Shown here piece after piece: positions 45,302-52,914 of a stretch of 64,000 nt of DNA. A program made the translations under genes and the position numbers. Origin of the DNA: Bacteroidales bacterium (lineage in GTDB: Bacteria; Bacteroidota; Bacteroidia; Bacteroidales; G3-4614); NCBI GenBank assembly GCA_017521245.1, contig JAFXDI010000050.1, forward strand, positions 33,396 through 97,395. Reading direction: 5' to 3'. Position 1 is the stretch's first letter. Every line of letters starts with the position of its first letter. The notes beneath the pieces are model-generated. The model was given only the letters and a program-made list of their open reading frames with translations. It ran no database searches and was not told the DNA's origin.

Positions 45302-45325
45302 CACCCGCAAACAGATGATTAAGTT

Positions 45326-45398
45326 GACTCCGTAGCTCAGTTGGTAGAGCAAATGACTCTTAATCATTGGGCCGAGGGTTCGAGTCCCTCCGGGGTCA
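45326..45398 (+). tRNA. tRNA-Lys (anticodon CTT)
   Basis: A 73-nt cloverleaf: acceptor GACTCCG pairs with CGGGGTC (one T-G), D arm AGCTCAGTTGGTAGAGC, anticodon stem AATGA/TCATT with loop CTCTTAA giving CTT, T arm GGTTCGAGTCC, discriminator A. CCA is not encoded. Its 3' end is the founding copy of the tandem array that follows. Confidence 0.93.
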
Positions 45399-45403
45399 CT
45401 TAC

Positions 45404-45431
45404 AGAGCAACCAAATGGTTGCTCTTTTTTT
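45404..45431 (+). terminator. tRNA-Lys terminator (cassette 1)
   Basis: AGAGCAACC pairs with GGTTGCTCT around AAAT, followed by seven T residues. Confidence 0.9.
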
Positions 45432-45558
45432 GTAGTCGGGACTCTCTCAGAAAAGTTAACTCACTAACAGATAGCGGTCGAAAGGCTTCGCACTTTCTCC
45501 GTTAGTTCGTTGATTTTTGTTACACAAAAATTCGAGTCCTATCTCCGGGGTCACTTAT

Positions 45559-45586
45559 AGAGCAACCAAATGGTTGCTCTTTTTTT
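45559..45586 (+). terminator. terminator of cassette 2
   Basis: The stem and loop are the same as in cassette 1 (AGAGCAACC/GGTTGCTCT), followed by a T run, with no complete tRNA in front of it. Confidence 0.8.
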
Positions 45587-45636
45587 GTTGTCGGGACTCT
45601 CCCCCGTCGCACAGAGCACTGTGCTCCCCACCCTGT

Positions 45637-45690
45637 GGCACGGATTGACATTTAGTCAATCCTATTTGCGTTGCAAATGCCTTGCGTGCC
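45637..45690 (+). repeat. folded insert of cassette 2 (three-way junction-like)
   Basis: An outer stem GGCACG/CGTGCC encloses two hairpins, GGATTGAC/GTCAATCC with loop ATTTA and ATTTGC/GCAAAT with loop GTT. It is preceded by a GAGCA/TGCTC hairpin at about 45613-45626. Confidence 0.55.
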
Positions 45691-45704
45691 TCCGGGGTCA
45701 CTAT

Positions 45705-45733
45705 AAGACTGCACGTGTGCAGTCTTTTTTTTT
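45705..45733 (+). terminator. terminator of cassette 3 (different stem sequence)
   Basis: AAGACTGCAC/GTGCAGTCTT plus T run. It has the same place and form as in cassettes 1 and 2 but an unrelated stem sequence, so the structure is kept while the sequence is not. Confidence 0.8.
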
Positions 45734-45773
45734 GCAGTCGGGACTCTCCTCCGTCACACAGAGTACTGTGCTC

Positions 45774-45837
45774 CCCATTTTAAAGCACGGATTAACATTT
45801 AGTTAATCCTATTTGCTTCGCTAATACCTTAAAATGC
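45774..45837 (+). repeat. folded insert of cassette 3
   Basis: The same layout as the cassette 2 insert, with changed stems: outer ATTTTAA/TTAAAAT, inner GGATTAAC/GTTAATCC with loop ATTTA. The inner stem differs from cassette 2 by one paired change (G-C to A-T), which keeps it intact. It is followed by a palindrome with TTTTTGTTGCACAAAAA that also ends cassette 1 (45513-45530, there with TTACAC). Confidence 0.55.
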
Positions 45838-46013
45838 GTTGATTTTTGTTGCACAAAAATTCACCAATTTGACATCCCCGTTTTAAGCGATATAATTACA
45901 TTCTTTAAAGATGATTGCTATTACTGTTTTGGTTAAAATTAGTTGCCATTGCTTTATTATTTTAAATTTATATAAAAAAATAAATATAAGTAATTTTATC
46001 TTTTGAACATTAA

Positions 46014-46040
46014 AAAGCCCAAGAACTTATCTTGGGCTTT
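46014..46040 (-). terminator. creD terminator
   Basis: AAAGCCCAAGA pairs with TCTTGGGCTTT, 7 bp beyond the creD stop, with T residues on the minus strand. The DNA between the array end (about 45865) and here is AT-rich with no visible gene. Confidence 0.85.
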
Positions 46041-46046
46041 ATTATT

Positions 46047-47279
46047 TTAAAGTTTATTCTCTGACTCTACTTTGTTTCCTTCACTTTTGTTAAGGTTTGC
46101 CGTTAAATACATTACCATACATAATAGGACAAACAATACTAATGAGCCTGTAAGTAATGAGAAGATTTCCATACTTAATAATATATAGTTCATTATATAA
46201 ACTAACGTTACAAACAATCCTAATAGATATGCACTTTTATTCTTTAATATTTCTCTAAAGTAGAAAATTAATGCCCCTATGGTCATAATAGCCGATATTA
46301 AATAGGCATATCCAAAACTTATAAACTCAGAGAGTGCCAACAACATTGAATAGAAAAGAACAAGCGATAGTCCTATAACTATATATTGAACAATATTTAT
46401 CTCTTTGCGAGTAAGGAACTCTACGAATAAACTTGCTACAAATACAAGCAATATTATAAGTATTCCATATTTTGCCGAACGCATAGTTTTTTGATATGAA
46501 TTTGCAGGATCTACCAATGAGACCCCAACTTCTGCAGCATATAATGGTATATTCATCTCTGAGATACTCCATGATGCTTTAAATCCATCAGATGTTACAC
46601 TTCTTTCTAAAGGCAGAAAATCTCCATAAAAACTGGGATGCTCGTAATTAGACGAGATATTTATTAATGTCTCTTCGGCATCTGTATAGAAAGTTATCGA
46701 TTCGGTTCCATTTAGGGCTACTTGCAACGCAAAATCTATTTTATCTCCTTCTTTTATATTTTGGGGGAGTTCAACATCAGCCACCAAATATTCTCCTTCC
46801 TTTATCATTTTATAGGTATTTCCTCCAAAGAGAAGTTGAGAAATATTCGTTAGTCCCTTAAAATCTCTAATCTTGAGAAAAACTCTATTCCTTTTTGCGT
46901 TCATCACATCTTTACCAATTGTAAATACTCCCTTCATATCTGTATTGGAGCTATATACAATTACGTCATATATAGATCGATGTAATTTCTTTACATCTAA
47001 TTTTGTCTCATAAGAGATATTTGCACAATCAGTACAATTATTTAATTCAGAACCTGTTCCCTCCTCTATTACAGTTGATGAGATATATGGTGATGCGATT
47101 GTTTGAGAAGTACCATAGGCATGTTCAATCTCTCTTTCTACTTCTGATTTTGAACTCTGCCTGTCAGAGATAAGTGCTTTAATCATTACTAAGGGTATAA
47201 GCAATAATAGTGAGATTACTGCTACAACTACAATCTTTACAGCTGATTGCGAAACTGTTTTGTTCTTTTTCTTTTCCAT
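46047..47279 (-). CDS. creD: inner membrane protein CreD family
   Basis: The protein is 410 aa. One N-terminal membrane helix (about 15-35) is followed by a large periplasmic part containing the family word VGVSLVDPANSYQKTMRSAKYG, and then six closely packed helices in the last ~140 residues. CreD is an inner-membrane protein of uncertain role; in E. coli it belongs to the CreBC regulon and in other bacteria its loss changes envelope integrity. No creBC regulators are in the window. The periplasmic part is shorter than in the E. coli protein (about 450 aa total). Confidence 0.82.
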   Translation of the reverse strand: MEKKKNKTVSQSAVKIVVVAVISLLLLIPLVMIKALISDRQSSKSEVEREIEHAYGTSQTIASPYISSTVIEEGTGSELNNCTDCANISYETKLDVKKLHRSIYDVIVYSSNTDMKGVFTIGKDVMNAKRNRVFLKIRDFKGLTNISQLLFGGNTYKMIKEGEYLVADVELPQNIKEGDKIDFALQVALNGTESITFYTDAEETLINISSNYEHPSFYGDFLPLERSVTSDGFKASWSISEMNIPLYAAEVGVSLVDPANSYQKTMRSAKYGILIILLVFVASLFVEFLTRKEINIVQYIVIGLSLVLFYSMLLALSEFISFGYAYLISAIMTIGALIFYFREILKNKSAYLLGLFVTLVYIMNYILLSMEIFSLLTGSLVLFVLLCMVMYLTANLNKSEGNKVESENKL

Positions 47280-47452
47280 AATTCTTGTTTTTTATTTCTA
47301 TTTGATTATATTATCTTAATTCTTAATAACTCTTATTTAGCGTTTATTGTTATAGAGAGAGATGGATTGTTATTTCTATCAAAAAATTTTATTTTTTTTA
47401 CAGATACACAAGAGATATATAAGAATATATTTTTATTTTAAATCTGTTTCAC

Positions 47453-47460
47453 TATCTTTG
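47453..47460 (+). promoter_or_regulatory. -7 box of the dipeptidase gene
   Basis: TATCTTTG, an exact match, 39 bases before the start codon at 47500; no clear -33. Confidence 0.5.
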
Positions 47461-47499
47461 CTAATATTAAAAAAACAGAATTGATATTTTATTTTTATT

Positions 47500-48855
47500 A
47501 TGGAGGTAAAAAAATATATTAAGGAGAACGAAGAGAGATTCTTAGAGGAACTTTTTTCATTGATTAGAATTCCAAGTATTAGTGCTAAAAAAGAGCATAA
47601 GGGAGATTTGATTGCTTGTGCCGAGAGATGGAAAACTTTACTTTTAGAGGCCGGTGCTGATAAAGCAGAGATTATGCCATCGGCTGGTAATCCGCTTGTA
47701 TATGCCGAGAAGTTTGTTGACGCTAATGCTAAAACTATTCTTATATACTCCCATTACGATGTTATGCCTGCTGAACCTTTGGAATTGTGGAACAGCAACC
47801 CCTTTGAGCCTGTTGTTAAAGATGAGAGGATTTGGGCTCGCGGTGCTGATGATGATAAAGGTCAGGCTATGATTCAGGTTAAGGCTTTTGAGTATGTAGT
47901 AAAAAATAATCTCCTTAAAAATAATATTAAGTTTATTTTTGAAGGTGAGGAAGAGATTGGTTCACCAAGCCTTAATGCTTTCTTAAAAGAACATAAGGAG
48001 CTTTTAAAGGCTGATATTATTTTAGTATCAGATACAAGTATGTTGAGTGCTGAACTACCTTCACTAACTACCGGTCTGCGTGGTTTGGCTTATTGGCAAG
48101 TGGAAGTTACCGGACCTAACAGAGATTTACACTCCGGTCACTTTGGCGGTGCTGTTGCAAATCCTATTAATGTCTTGTGCGAAATGATTGCTAAAATGAC
48201 AGATGAGGATGGCAGAATAACTATTCCCGGTTTTTATGATGATGTTGAGGAGCTATCAAAAGAGGAACGCGATATGATTGCCTCTATACCTTTTGATGAA
48301 GAGAGTTACAAGAAGGCTATCGGAGTGAAGGCTCTTCGCGGAGAGAAGGGCTATGCTACTCTTGAACGCAATAGTTGTCGCCCATCATTTGACGTATGCG
48401 GTATTTGGGGAGGTTATACTCAAGAGGGTAGTAAAACCGTATTACCATCAAAGGCGTATGCCAAGGTTTCGTGCCGATTGGTTGCTCACCAAGAGCATAA
48501 CAAGATTTCTAAAATGTTTGAGGAGTATTTTACCTCTATTGCTCCTGATTGTGTTGAGGTTAAGGTTACTCCTTCGCATGGTGGCGAGGGCTATGTTTGC
48601 CCCATATCTCTCCCTGCTTACAAGGCTGCCGAATTAGGATTTGAAAAGGCATTCGGAAAGAAACCTCTTGCAGTTCGCCGCGGTGGCAGTATTCCTATCA
48701 TTAGCGACTTTGAGAAGATTTTAGGCATCAAAACCATTCTTATGGGATTTGGATTGGAGAGCGATGCTATTCACTCGCCTAACGAAAACTTCAGATTAGA
48801 TATTTTCAGAAAAGGAATTGAGGCAGTTATTGAATTCCACAAGAACTTTAAATAA
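47500..48855 (+). CDS. M20-family dipeptidase (CNDP-like)
   Basis: The protein is 451 aa. It carries the M20 metal ligands in order: SHYDVMP (His), ARGADDDKG (bridging Asp), EGEEEIGSP (catalytic Glu and ligand), SDTSM and a late His near AIHSPNE. The CNDP-type LRGLAYWQVEVTGPNRDLHSG dimerisation-domain start is clear. It is expected to be a cytosolic zinc dipeptidase that finishes peptide breakdown, fitting a protein-fermenting bacterium with secreted proteases. The gene appears monocistronic. Confidence 0.92.
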   Translation: MEVKKYIKENEERFLEELFSLIRIPSISAKKEHKGDLIACAERWKTLLLEAGADKAEIMPSAGNPLVYAEKFVDANAKTILIYSHYDVMPAEPLELWNSNPFEPVVKDERIWARGADDDKGQAMIQVKAFEYVVKNNLLKNNIKFIFEGEEEIGSPSLNAFLKEHKELLKADIILVSDTSMLSAELPSLTTGLRGLAYWQVEVTGPNRDLHSGHFGGAVANPINVLCEMIAKMTDEDGRITIPGFYDDVEELSKEERDMIASIPFDEESYKKAIGVKALRGEKGYATLERNSCRPSFDVCGIWGGYTQEGSKTVLPSKAYAKVSCRLVAHQEHNKISKMFEEYFTSIAPDCVEVKVTPSHGGEGYVCPISLPAYKAAELGFEKAFGKKPLAVRRGGSIPIISDFEKILGIKTILMGFGLESDAIHSPNENFRLDIFRKGIEAVIEFHKNFK

Positions 48856-48888
48856 CTCTTTTTACGAGGTTTTATATCAATAAAGTTA

Positions 48889-48915
48889 ATGGCAGCCGTT
48901 TCACAACGACTGCCA
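48889..48915 (+). terminator. dipeptidase terminator
   Basis: ATGGCAG/CTGCCAT with an inner CGTT/AACG pair, about 35 bp after the stop, followed by a weak T run. Confidence 0.6.
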
Positions 48916-48943
48916 TTCTTAATTTAACCTTAAATCTAATACT

Positions 48944-48970
48944 ATGAAAAACTTCCACAAATATATATAG
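48944..48970 (+). pseudogene. possible remnant start of a secreted-protein gene
   Basis: An ATG at 48944, preceded by the AACCTTAAATCTAATACT leader common before Bacteroidota outer-membrane genes, is followed by only eight codons (MKNFHKYI) and a stop. The remaining ~260 bp up to 49190 have no gene. It could be a decayed gene start, or chance. Confidence 0.25.
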
Positions 48971-49190
48971 TTGTTTATATATTTTATTTACATTATAGTT
49001 AATAATTGTTAATTGTGTATATTTTTGTAGTACTTTTTAATTTTTAAAGCATAGTTTGTATAATGTTGTAAGTATTTATGGTAATATAATTACATTTTAT
49101 AGTACGATTGCATTAATATGGATATAATATTATAATGTTCCTATTTCACTATCTGTATTTATACTCTTTAAAGAGTATATAGACAAAAAA

Positions 49191-49212
49191 AATAAGGGCA
49201 GCAGCCCTTATT
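49191..49212 (-). terminator. terminator of the PCMD protein gene
   Basis: AATAAGGGC/GCCCTTATT around AGCA, followed on the minus strand by a run of T. Confidence 0.85.
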
Positions 49213-49235
49213 TATCTATGTTTATTTTCTTTGGT

Positions 49236-50210
49236 TTATGGTTGTTTATCATATACCAACTCTACATTATCCAACCAAAATACGCTTCCTACTGTTCCAA
49301 CGTATGGACCTAAGTCACTTGATGATATTTTTAAAATCATATGTGTTGGCTCAACACCCGGCTCAGCCCATCCTACCTCTTGTACAGGCACCATCTTTCC
49401 TTTACTATTGGTTGTGTAGTATGGATTAGGAGATGATGTATTTATTAACCCCATATAACTTTTGTAGAATGGCTCTTTTGTTATGTCGCCATAGTGAACA
49501 GGTATTTGGTAATCGTTTACCCACTCTAATACATCGCTTCCAAATTTCTCTATTGCTGTTCCTACACGTTTTGCAAACACATTACCATCTTCATCTTCCC
49601 AGCGATGAATCAAGAGCATCATAGCCTCGGCATTATCTGTTCCCTCCAATTTTGAGATTTTGGGACTTCCTGTTGCTCTGTATACTTGTTTCTCGCGTTT
49701 TGTTTTATAATCAAATTGTAGAGCAATGGGGCGTTTTGTAAATGGTATTCCTTGATCTAACTTTGACATTGGATCTTTTGCAGTTTTTACAGGCTCTGCC
49801 ATACCGCCTAAAAATACTGAGCCGGATGCAACCACTACTATATTTACAATTCCTATTGCTTTACACCTCTCCTCTACTACCTCTAATCTTGCACAATATC
49901 CGTTGCCTCTCTTCTCTGGTCTTACTGAGCAACTTGTCTTAACAATTCCGGCAGGAGCAGCCAATACATTTGATGATGCCCATGGCGAGATATTGTTTCT
50001 TCGGTATGGAGTTGCTCCTTTTATTTCGACATTGGGGGCAATATCGTACAATTTTTTTGTATCACCTCCCAACAAAAACGACTCTTTTATTACTCGTGTT
50101 TGCCACTGTTCCATATCACCGAATGGTAACTTCTCAACATATTGGGCAGATACTCCTTGTGTTATACCTATATACAGAAGTGCTGACACTATTATAAATA
50201 TTCTCTTCAT
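49236..50210 (-). CDS. PCMD-domain exported protein
   Basis: The protein is 324 aa, with a signal peptide ending at VSAQ (about residue 22). The full-length match to the PCMD (putative carbohydrate metabolism) pattern includes PFGDMEQW at the start of the mature protein, SVRPEKRGNGYCARLEV, a central GGMAEPV...PFTKRPIALQFDYK and the closing VFWLDNVELVYD. There is no T9SS tail and no lipobox. Members often sit near SusC/D systems, but none are present here; the function is unknown. It is transcribed divergently from fabD with its own promoter. Confidence 0.82.
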   Translation of the reverse strand: MKRIFIIVSALLYIGITQGVSAQYVEKLPFGDMEQWQTRVIKESFLLGGDTKKLYDIAPNVEIKGATPYRRNNISPWASSNVLAAPAGIVKTSCSVRPEKRGNGYCARLEVVEERCKAIGIVNIVVVASGSVFLGGMAEPVKTAKDPMSKLDQGIPFTKRPIALQFDYKTKREKQVYRATGSPKISKLEGTDNAEAMMLLIHRWEDEDGNVFAKRVGTAIEKFGSDVLEWVNDYQIPVHYGDITKEPFYKSYMGLINTSSPNPYYTTNSKGKMVPVQEVGWAEPGVEPTHMILKISSSDLGPYVGTVGSVFWLDNVELVYDKQP

Positions 50211-50238
50211 AGTTCTTGTTTAAATACATTTTCTGATG

Positions 50239-50269
50239 CAAAAATAACTTTTCTAATCGGTTTATACAA
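50239..50269 (-). promoter_or_regulatory. promoter of the PCMD protein gene
   Basis: On the minus strand: TTG, 20 bases, TATTTTTG, 29 bp before the start codon at 50210. Confidence 0.7.
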
Positions 50270-50332
50270 ATTGAATTTGCGTTTAATATGTCCTATAATT
50301 CATCATATAGATTAAAATTAGAGTTTTAAAAG

Positions 50333-50363
50333 TTGGGGAAGTTACATATTTTGGTTACTTTTG
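50333..50363 (+). promoter_or_regulatory. fabD promoter
   Basis: TTG, 20 bases, TACTTTTG; ends 54 bases before the fabD start. Confidence 0.65.
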
Positions 50364-50417
50364 TAAAGTGATAGAGATAAGTGTTATAATTTCTTATATA
50401 AACTAATTATATCTTAT

Positions 50418-51299
50418 ATGAAAGCATACGTATTTCCCGGACAGGGATCACAATTCCCCGGTATGGGCAAAGAACTTTACGAGAATAATAGCGAGGCTAA
50501 AGCAATGTTTGACAAAGCCAACGAGATATTAGGTTTTGATATTGCAGATATTATGTTTAATGGTACCGAGGAAGATCTTAGACAAACTAAAGTTACTCAA
50601 CCTGCTGTTTTTTTATACTCTGTTGCATTGGCAAAGAGTATGGGTGAGGAGTTCACTCCTGATATGACTGCCGGTCACTCTCTTGGAGAGTTCTCGGCTT
50701 TGGTTGCCGCTGGTGCTTTATCGTTTGAAGAGGGATTGAAACTTGTTGCCGCACGTGCTTTAGCCATGCAAAAGGCTTGCGAAATGACACCCTCTACTAT
50801 GGCTGCCGTTCTTAAACTCTCAGACGAGACAGTTGAAGAGATTTGTGCCGAGATTAAAGATGGTGTTGTTGTTGCAGCAAACTACAACTGTCCCGGTCAG
50901 ATTGTTATTTCAGGAGAGGAGCCTGCTATTGATGCTGCTTGTCAAAAACTTTTAGAGGCCGGTGCCAAACGTGCTCTTAAACTTAAAGTTGGTGGTGCAT
51001 TTCACTCACCATTAATGGAGCCTGCAAGAGAAGAACTTGCTGCCGCTATTGAGAAAGCAGAGTTCAAAACTCCAAAATGTCCGATATATCAAAATGTTAC
51101 AGCTCAAGCAGAAACTAATCCTGAGATTATCAAAGAAAACTTGGTTGCTCAACTAACTGCTCCTGTTAGATGGACTCAATCTGTTATGAATATGATTAAC
51201 GATGGTGCTACTTCATTCACTGAGGTTGGACCCGGTAACGTTCTTCAAGGTTTAGTTTCAAAGATAAACAACACTGTTGAGGTAAGTGGAGTAAAATAA
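50418..51299 (+). CDS. fabD: malonyl-CoA:ACP transacylase
   Basis: Loads malonate onto acyl carrier protein for fatty-acid synthesis; cytosolic. The protein is 293 aa. It starts with FPGQGSQFPGMGKELY, has the catalytic Ser motif GHSLGEFSAL (about residues 89-98) and the second conserved motif GGAFHSPLM with the catalytic His, and ends with EVGPGNVLQGL. It is monocistronic here, away from other fab genes. Confidence 0.97.
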   Translation: MKAYVFPGQGSQFPGMGKELYENNSEAKAMFDKANEILGFDIADIMFNGTEEDLRQTKVTQPAVFLYSVALAKSMGEEFTPDMTAGHSLGEFSALVAAGALSFEEGLKLVAARALAMQKACEMTPSTMAAVLKLSDETVEEICAEIKDGVVVAANYNCPGQIVISGEEPAIDAACQKLLEAGAKRALKLKVGGAFHSPLMEPAREELAAAIEKAEFKTPKCPIYQNVTAQAETNPEIIKENLVAQLTAPVRWTQSVMNMINDGATSFTEVGPGNVLQGLVSKINNTVEVSGVK

Positions 51300-51327
51300 G
51301 AGTAATTCTTAAATTATATATTAAACG

Positions 51328-51357
51328 AAAAGCAGAGCCATAAGACTCTGCTTTTTT
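51328..51357 (+). terminator. fabD terminator
   Basis: AAAGCAGAG/CTCTGCTTT followed by T residues, about 30 bp after the stop. Confidence 0.85.
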
Positions 51358-51396
51358 AGTTTATCTATTACAAACTTTTATCTCGTGTTTTAAACC

Positions 51397-51744
51397 TTAG
51401 AAAGGCAACTCATCAACTTCTGATTGTGGTTCAAAGGTTGGCATTGGTGCTGGTTGTGGTGCAGGAGCTGCGTCTGCTGTTGCTTTTTCTATTTTCCACG
51501 CATTAATATTTGTGTACCAACGTCCGTTATACTCTCTACTCTCTATATCTATGCTTGCAACTATTTCATCGTTTTGAGCTACCGGATATTGATCTACTCT
51601 ATCTCCAAATAGTGTAAGACATATTTTTTTAGGAAATTGATCGTGAGTTTCGATTACAATCTCTTGTTTCTTCCATTGATTTCCTGCTTGACTTGTTCCA
51701 CTTTGTAGTGGCAATACTGTTACTACTTTTCCTTTAACTTCCAT
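51397..51744 (-). CDS. DUF3127 protein (OB-fold, SSB-like tail)
   Basis: The protein is 115 aa. The first ~85 residues match DUF3127 (VKGKVVTVLPLQSGTSQAGNQWKKQE, LTLFGDRVDQYP, ESREYNGRWYTNINAWKIE), a beta-barrel similar to single-stranded nucleic acid binding OB folds. The Pro/Ala linker and the acidic end VDELPF resemble the protein-interaction tail of SSB. A role in DNA metabolism is inferred from this resemblance only. It is convergent with fabD and divergent from the M20 gene at 51833. Confidence 0.85.
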   Translation of the reverse strand: MEVKGKVVTVLPLQSGTSQAGNQWKKQEIVIETHDQFPKKICLTLFGDRVDQYPVAQNDEIVASIDIESREYNGRWYTNINAWKIEKATADAAPAPQPAPMPTFEPQSEVDELPF

Positions 51745-51832
51745 CTTTTCTTAATTTTATGATGCGAAGTTAACCAAAAGTAAGGGTTAAACAAAATTTA
51801 TTTACTATTTTCGCACTATTAAGTTGATAAAT

Positions 51833-52912
51833 ATGAACAGCGAGGTTATTGATGAGATTTTATACGACTCTACGTCTCTTCTCAAAAAGATGATTTCACT
51901 TCCCTCTCATAGCAGAGAGGAGAGTGAGGTTGCCGATTTATTGGTTGAGTTTGTTAAAAACAAGATTACTTCTTGCGAGGTTAATCGCATTGGCAACAAC
52001 GTATGGGTTGTAAGCAAAGAGTTTAACGACACAAAGCCCACAATACTTCTCAACTCCCATATTGACACCGTTAAACCTGTTGAGGGATGGAGCCGTAATC
52101 CTTACTCTGCGTTGGAAGAGGAGGGTAAATTATTTGGATTAGGCAGTAACGATGCAGGGGCTTCGGTTATTGCTCTGTTGGCGGCTTTTAGGGTATTGGT
52201 TGATAGCAATCAAAAATACAATCTTATCTTTGCCGCCTCAGCCGAGGAGGAGGTTTCAGGAAAGAATGGCATGGAGTGTTTAATCAAGCAACTCCCCGAT
52301 ATATCATTTGCTATTGTTGGCGAGCCTACAAATATGAGACCTGCCACCGCCGAAAAGGGGTTGATGGTTTTGGATTGTAGTGTCAAGGGTGTTTCGGGAC
52401 ATGCTGCAAGAAACGAGGGTGTTAATGCAATATATAAAGCCATTAAGACTATTGAGGGCATTAAGAGTTATAAGTTTGAAAAGGTTTCACCTCTTTTAGG
52501 AGAAGTTAAATTAACAGTAACCGGCATTAATGCCGGTACTCAGCACAATGTTATTCCTGACGTTTGCTCTTTTATGATTGACGTTAGACCTAATGGGATG
52601 TACTCTAATGTTGAAGTATGGGAGATATTAAAAGGGCAATTTCCCGAATGTGAGTTTACTCCTCGCTCTACAAGACTAAACTCTTCAAGCATAGATGAAA
52701 ACCATCCATTTATGCAACGTTGCAACTTGCTAGGACTTGAATCGTTTGGCTCTCCTACCCTTTCGGATCAGGCTCTTATCCCATATACTTCGGTAAAGAT
52801 TGGACCGGGCGACTCTGCTCGTTCTCACACTGCCGATGAGTTTGTATATTTTAGCGAGATCAGAGAGGCCATTGAACTTTATGTCAGGTTGCTTGACGGG
52901 CTACAAATATAG
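51833..52912 (+). CDS. M20-family metallohydrolase (ArgE/DapE type)
   Basis: The protein is 359 aa from the ATG at 51833; a TTG three codons earlier is the only other start. It has M20 ligands LLNSHIDTV (His), GSNDAGAS (bridging Asp), SAEEEVSG (Glu pair), VGEPTN and a late SHTADEF His. It is closest in style to acetylornithine or acyl-ornithine deacetylases used for arginine synthesis in Bacteroidales; without arg genes nearby the substrate stays open. The stop is 2 bp from the stop of a convergent glycosyltransferase, with no terminator between. Confidence 0.88.
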   Translation: MNSEVIDEILYDSTSLLKKMISLPSHSREESEVADLLVEFVKNKITSCEVNRIGNNVWVVSKEFNDTKPTILLNSHIDTVKPVEGWSRNPYSALEEEGKLFGLGSNDAGASVIALLAAFRVLVDSNQKYNLIFAASAEEEVSGKNGMECLIKQLPDISFAIVGEPTNMRPATAEKGLMVLDCSVKGVSGHAARNEGVNAIYKAIKTIEGIKSYKFEKVSPLLGEVKLTVTGINAGTQHNVIPDVCSFMIDVRPNGMYSNVEVWEILKGQFPECEFTPRSTRLNSSSIDENHPFMQRCNLLGLESFGSPTLSDQALIPYTSVKIGPGDSARSHTADEFVYFSEIREAIELYVRLLDGLQI

Positions 52913-52914
52913 AT

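Larger units (their letters stand above)
45388..45862 (+). repeat. tandem array of tRNA-Lys 3'-end/terminator cassettes
   Basis: The 13-base tRNA 3' end CTCCGGGGTCACT occurs three times at the same orientation: 45388-45400 (in the tRNA), 45543-45555 and 45690-45702, spaced 155 and 147 bp apart. Each copy is followed within a few bases by a hairpin with T run and then by GTCGGGACTCTC (45435, 45590 and 45737). The stretch between that word and the next CTCCGGGG copy differs in each cassette and is made of palindromes. The first cassette also repeats the T-arm word TTCGAGTCC at 45531. The third cassette has no closing tRNA-end copy. No protein-coding gene is evident; open frames here are by-products of the repeats. 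Confidence 0.75.

Noticed and set aside
45435..45555. A second complete tRNA-Lys gene in cassette 1
   Set aside because: It has a T-arm word and the 3' end, but no D arm and no anticodon stem-loop, so it is at best a fragment.
45570..45806. 78-codon plus-strand open frame in the tRNA-Lys array
   Set aside because: Its internal amino-acid repeats come from the tandem DNA repeats and it crosses the hairpins of the array.
45388..45862. CRISPR array
   Set aside because: Only three repeats with unequal spacing, spacers full of palindromes and terminators, and no cas genes.
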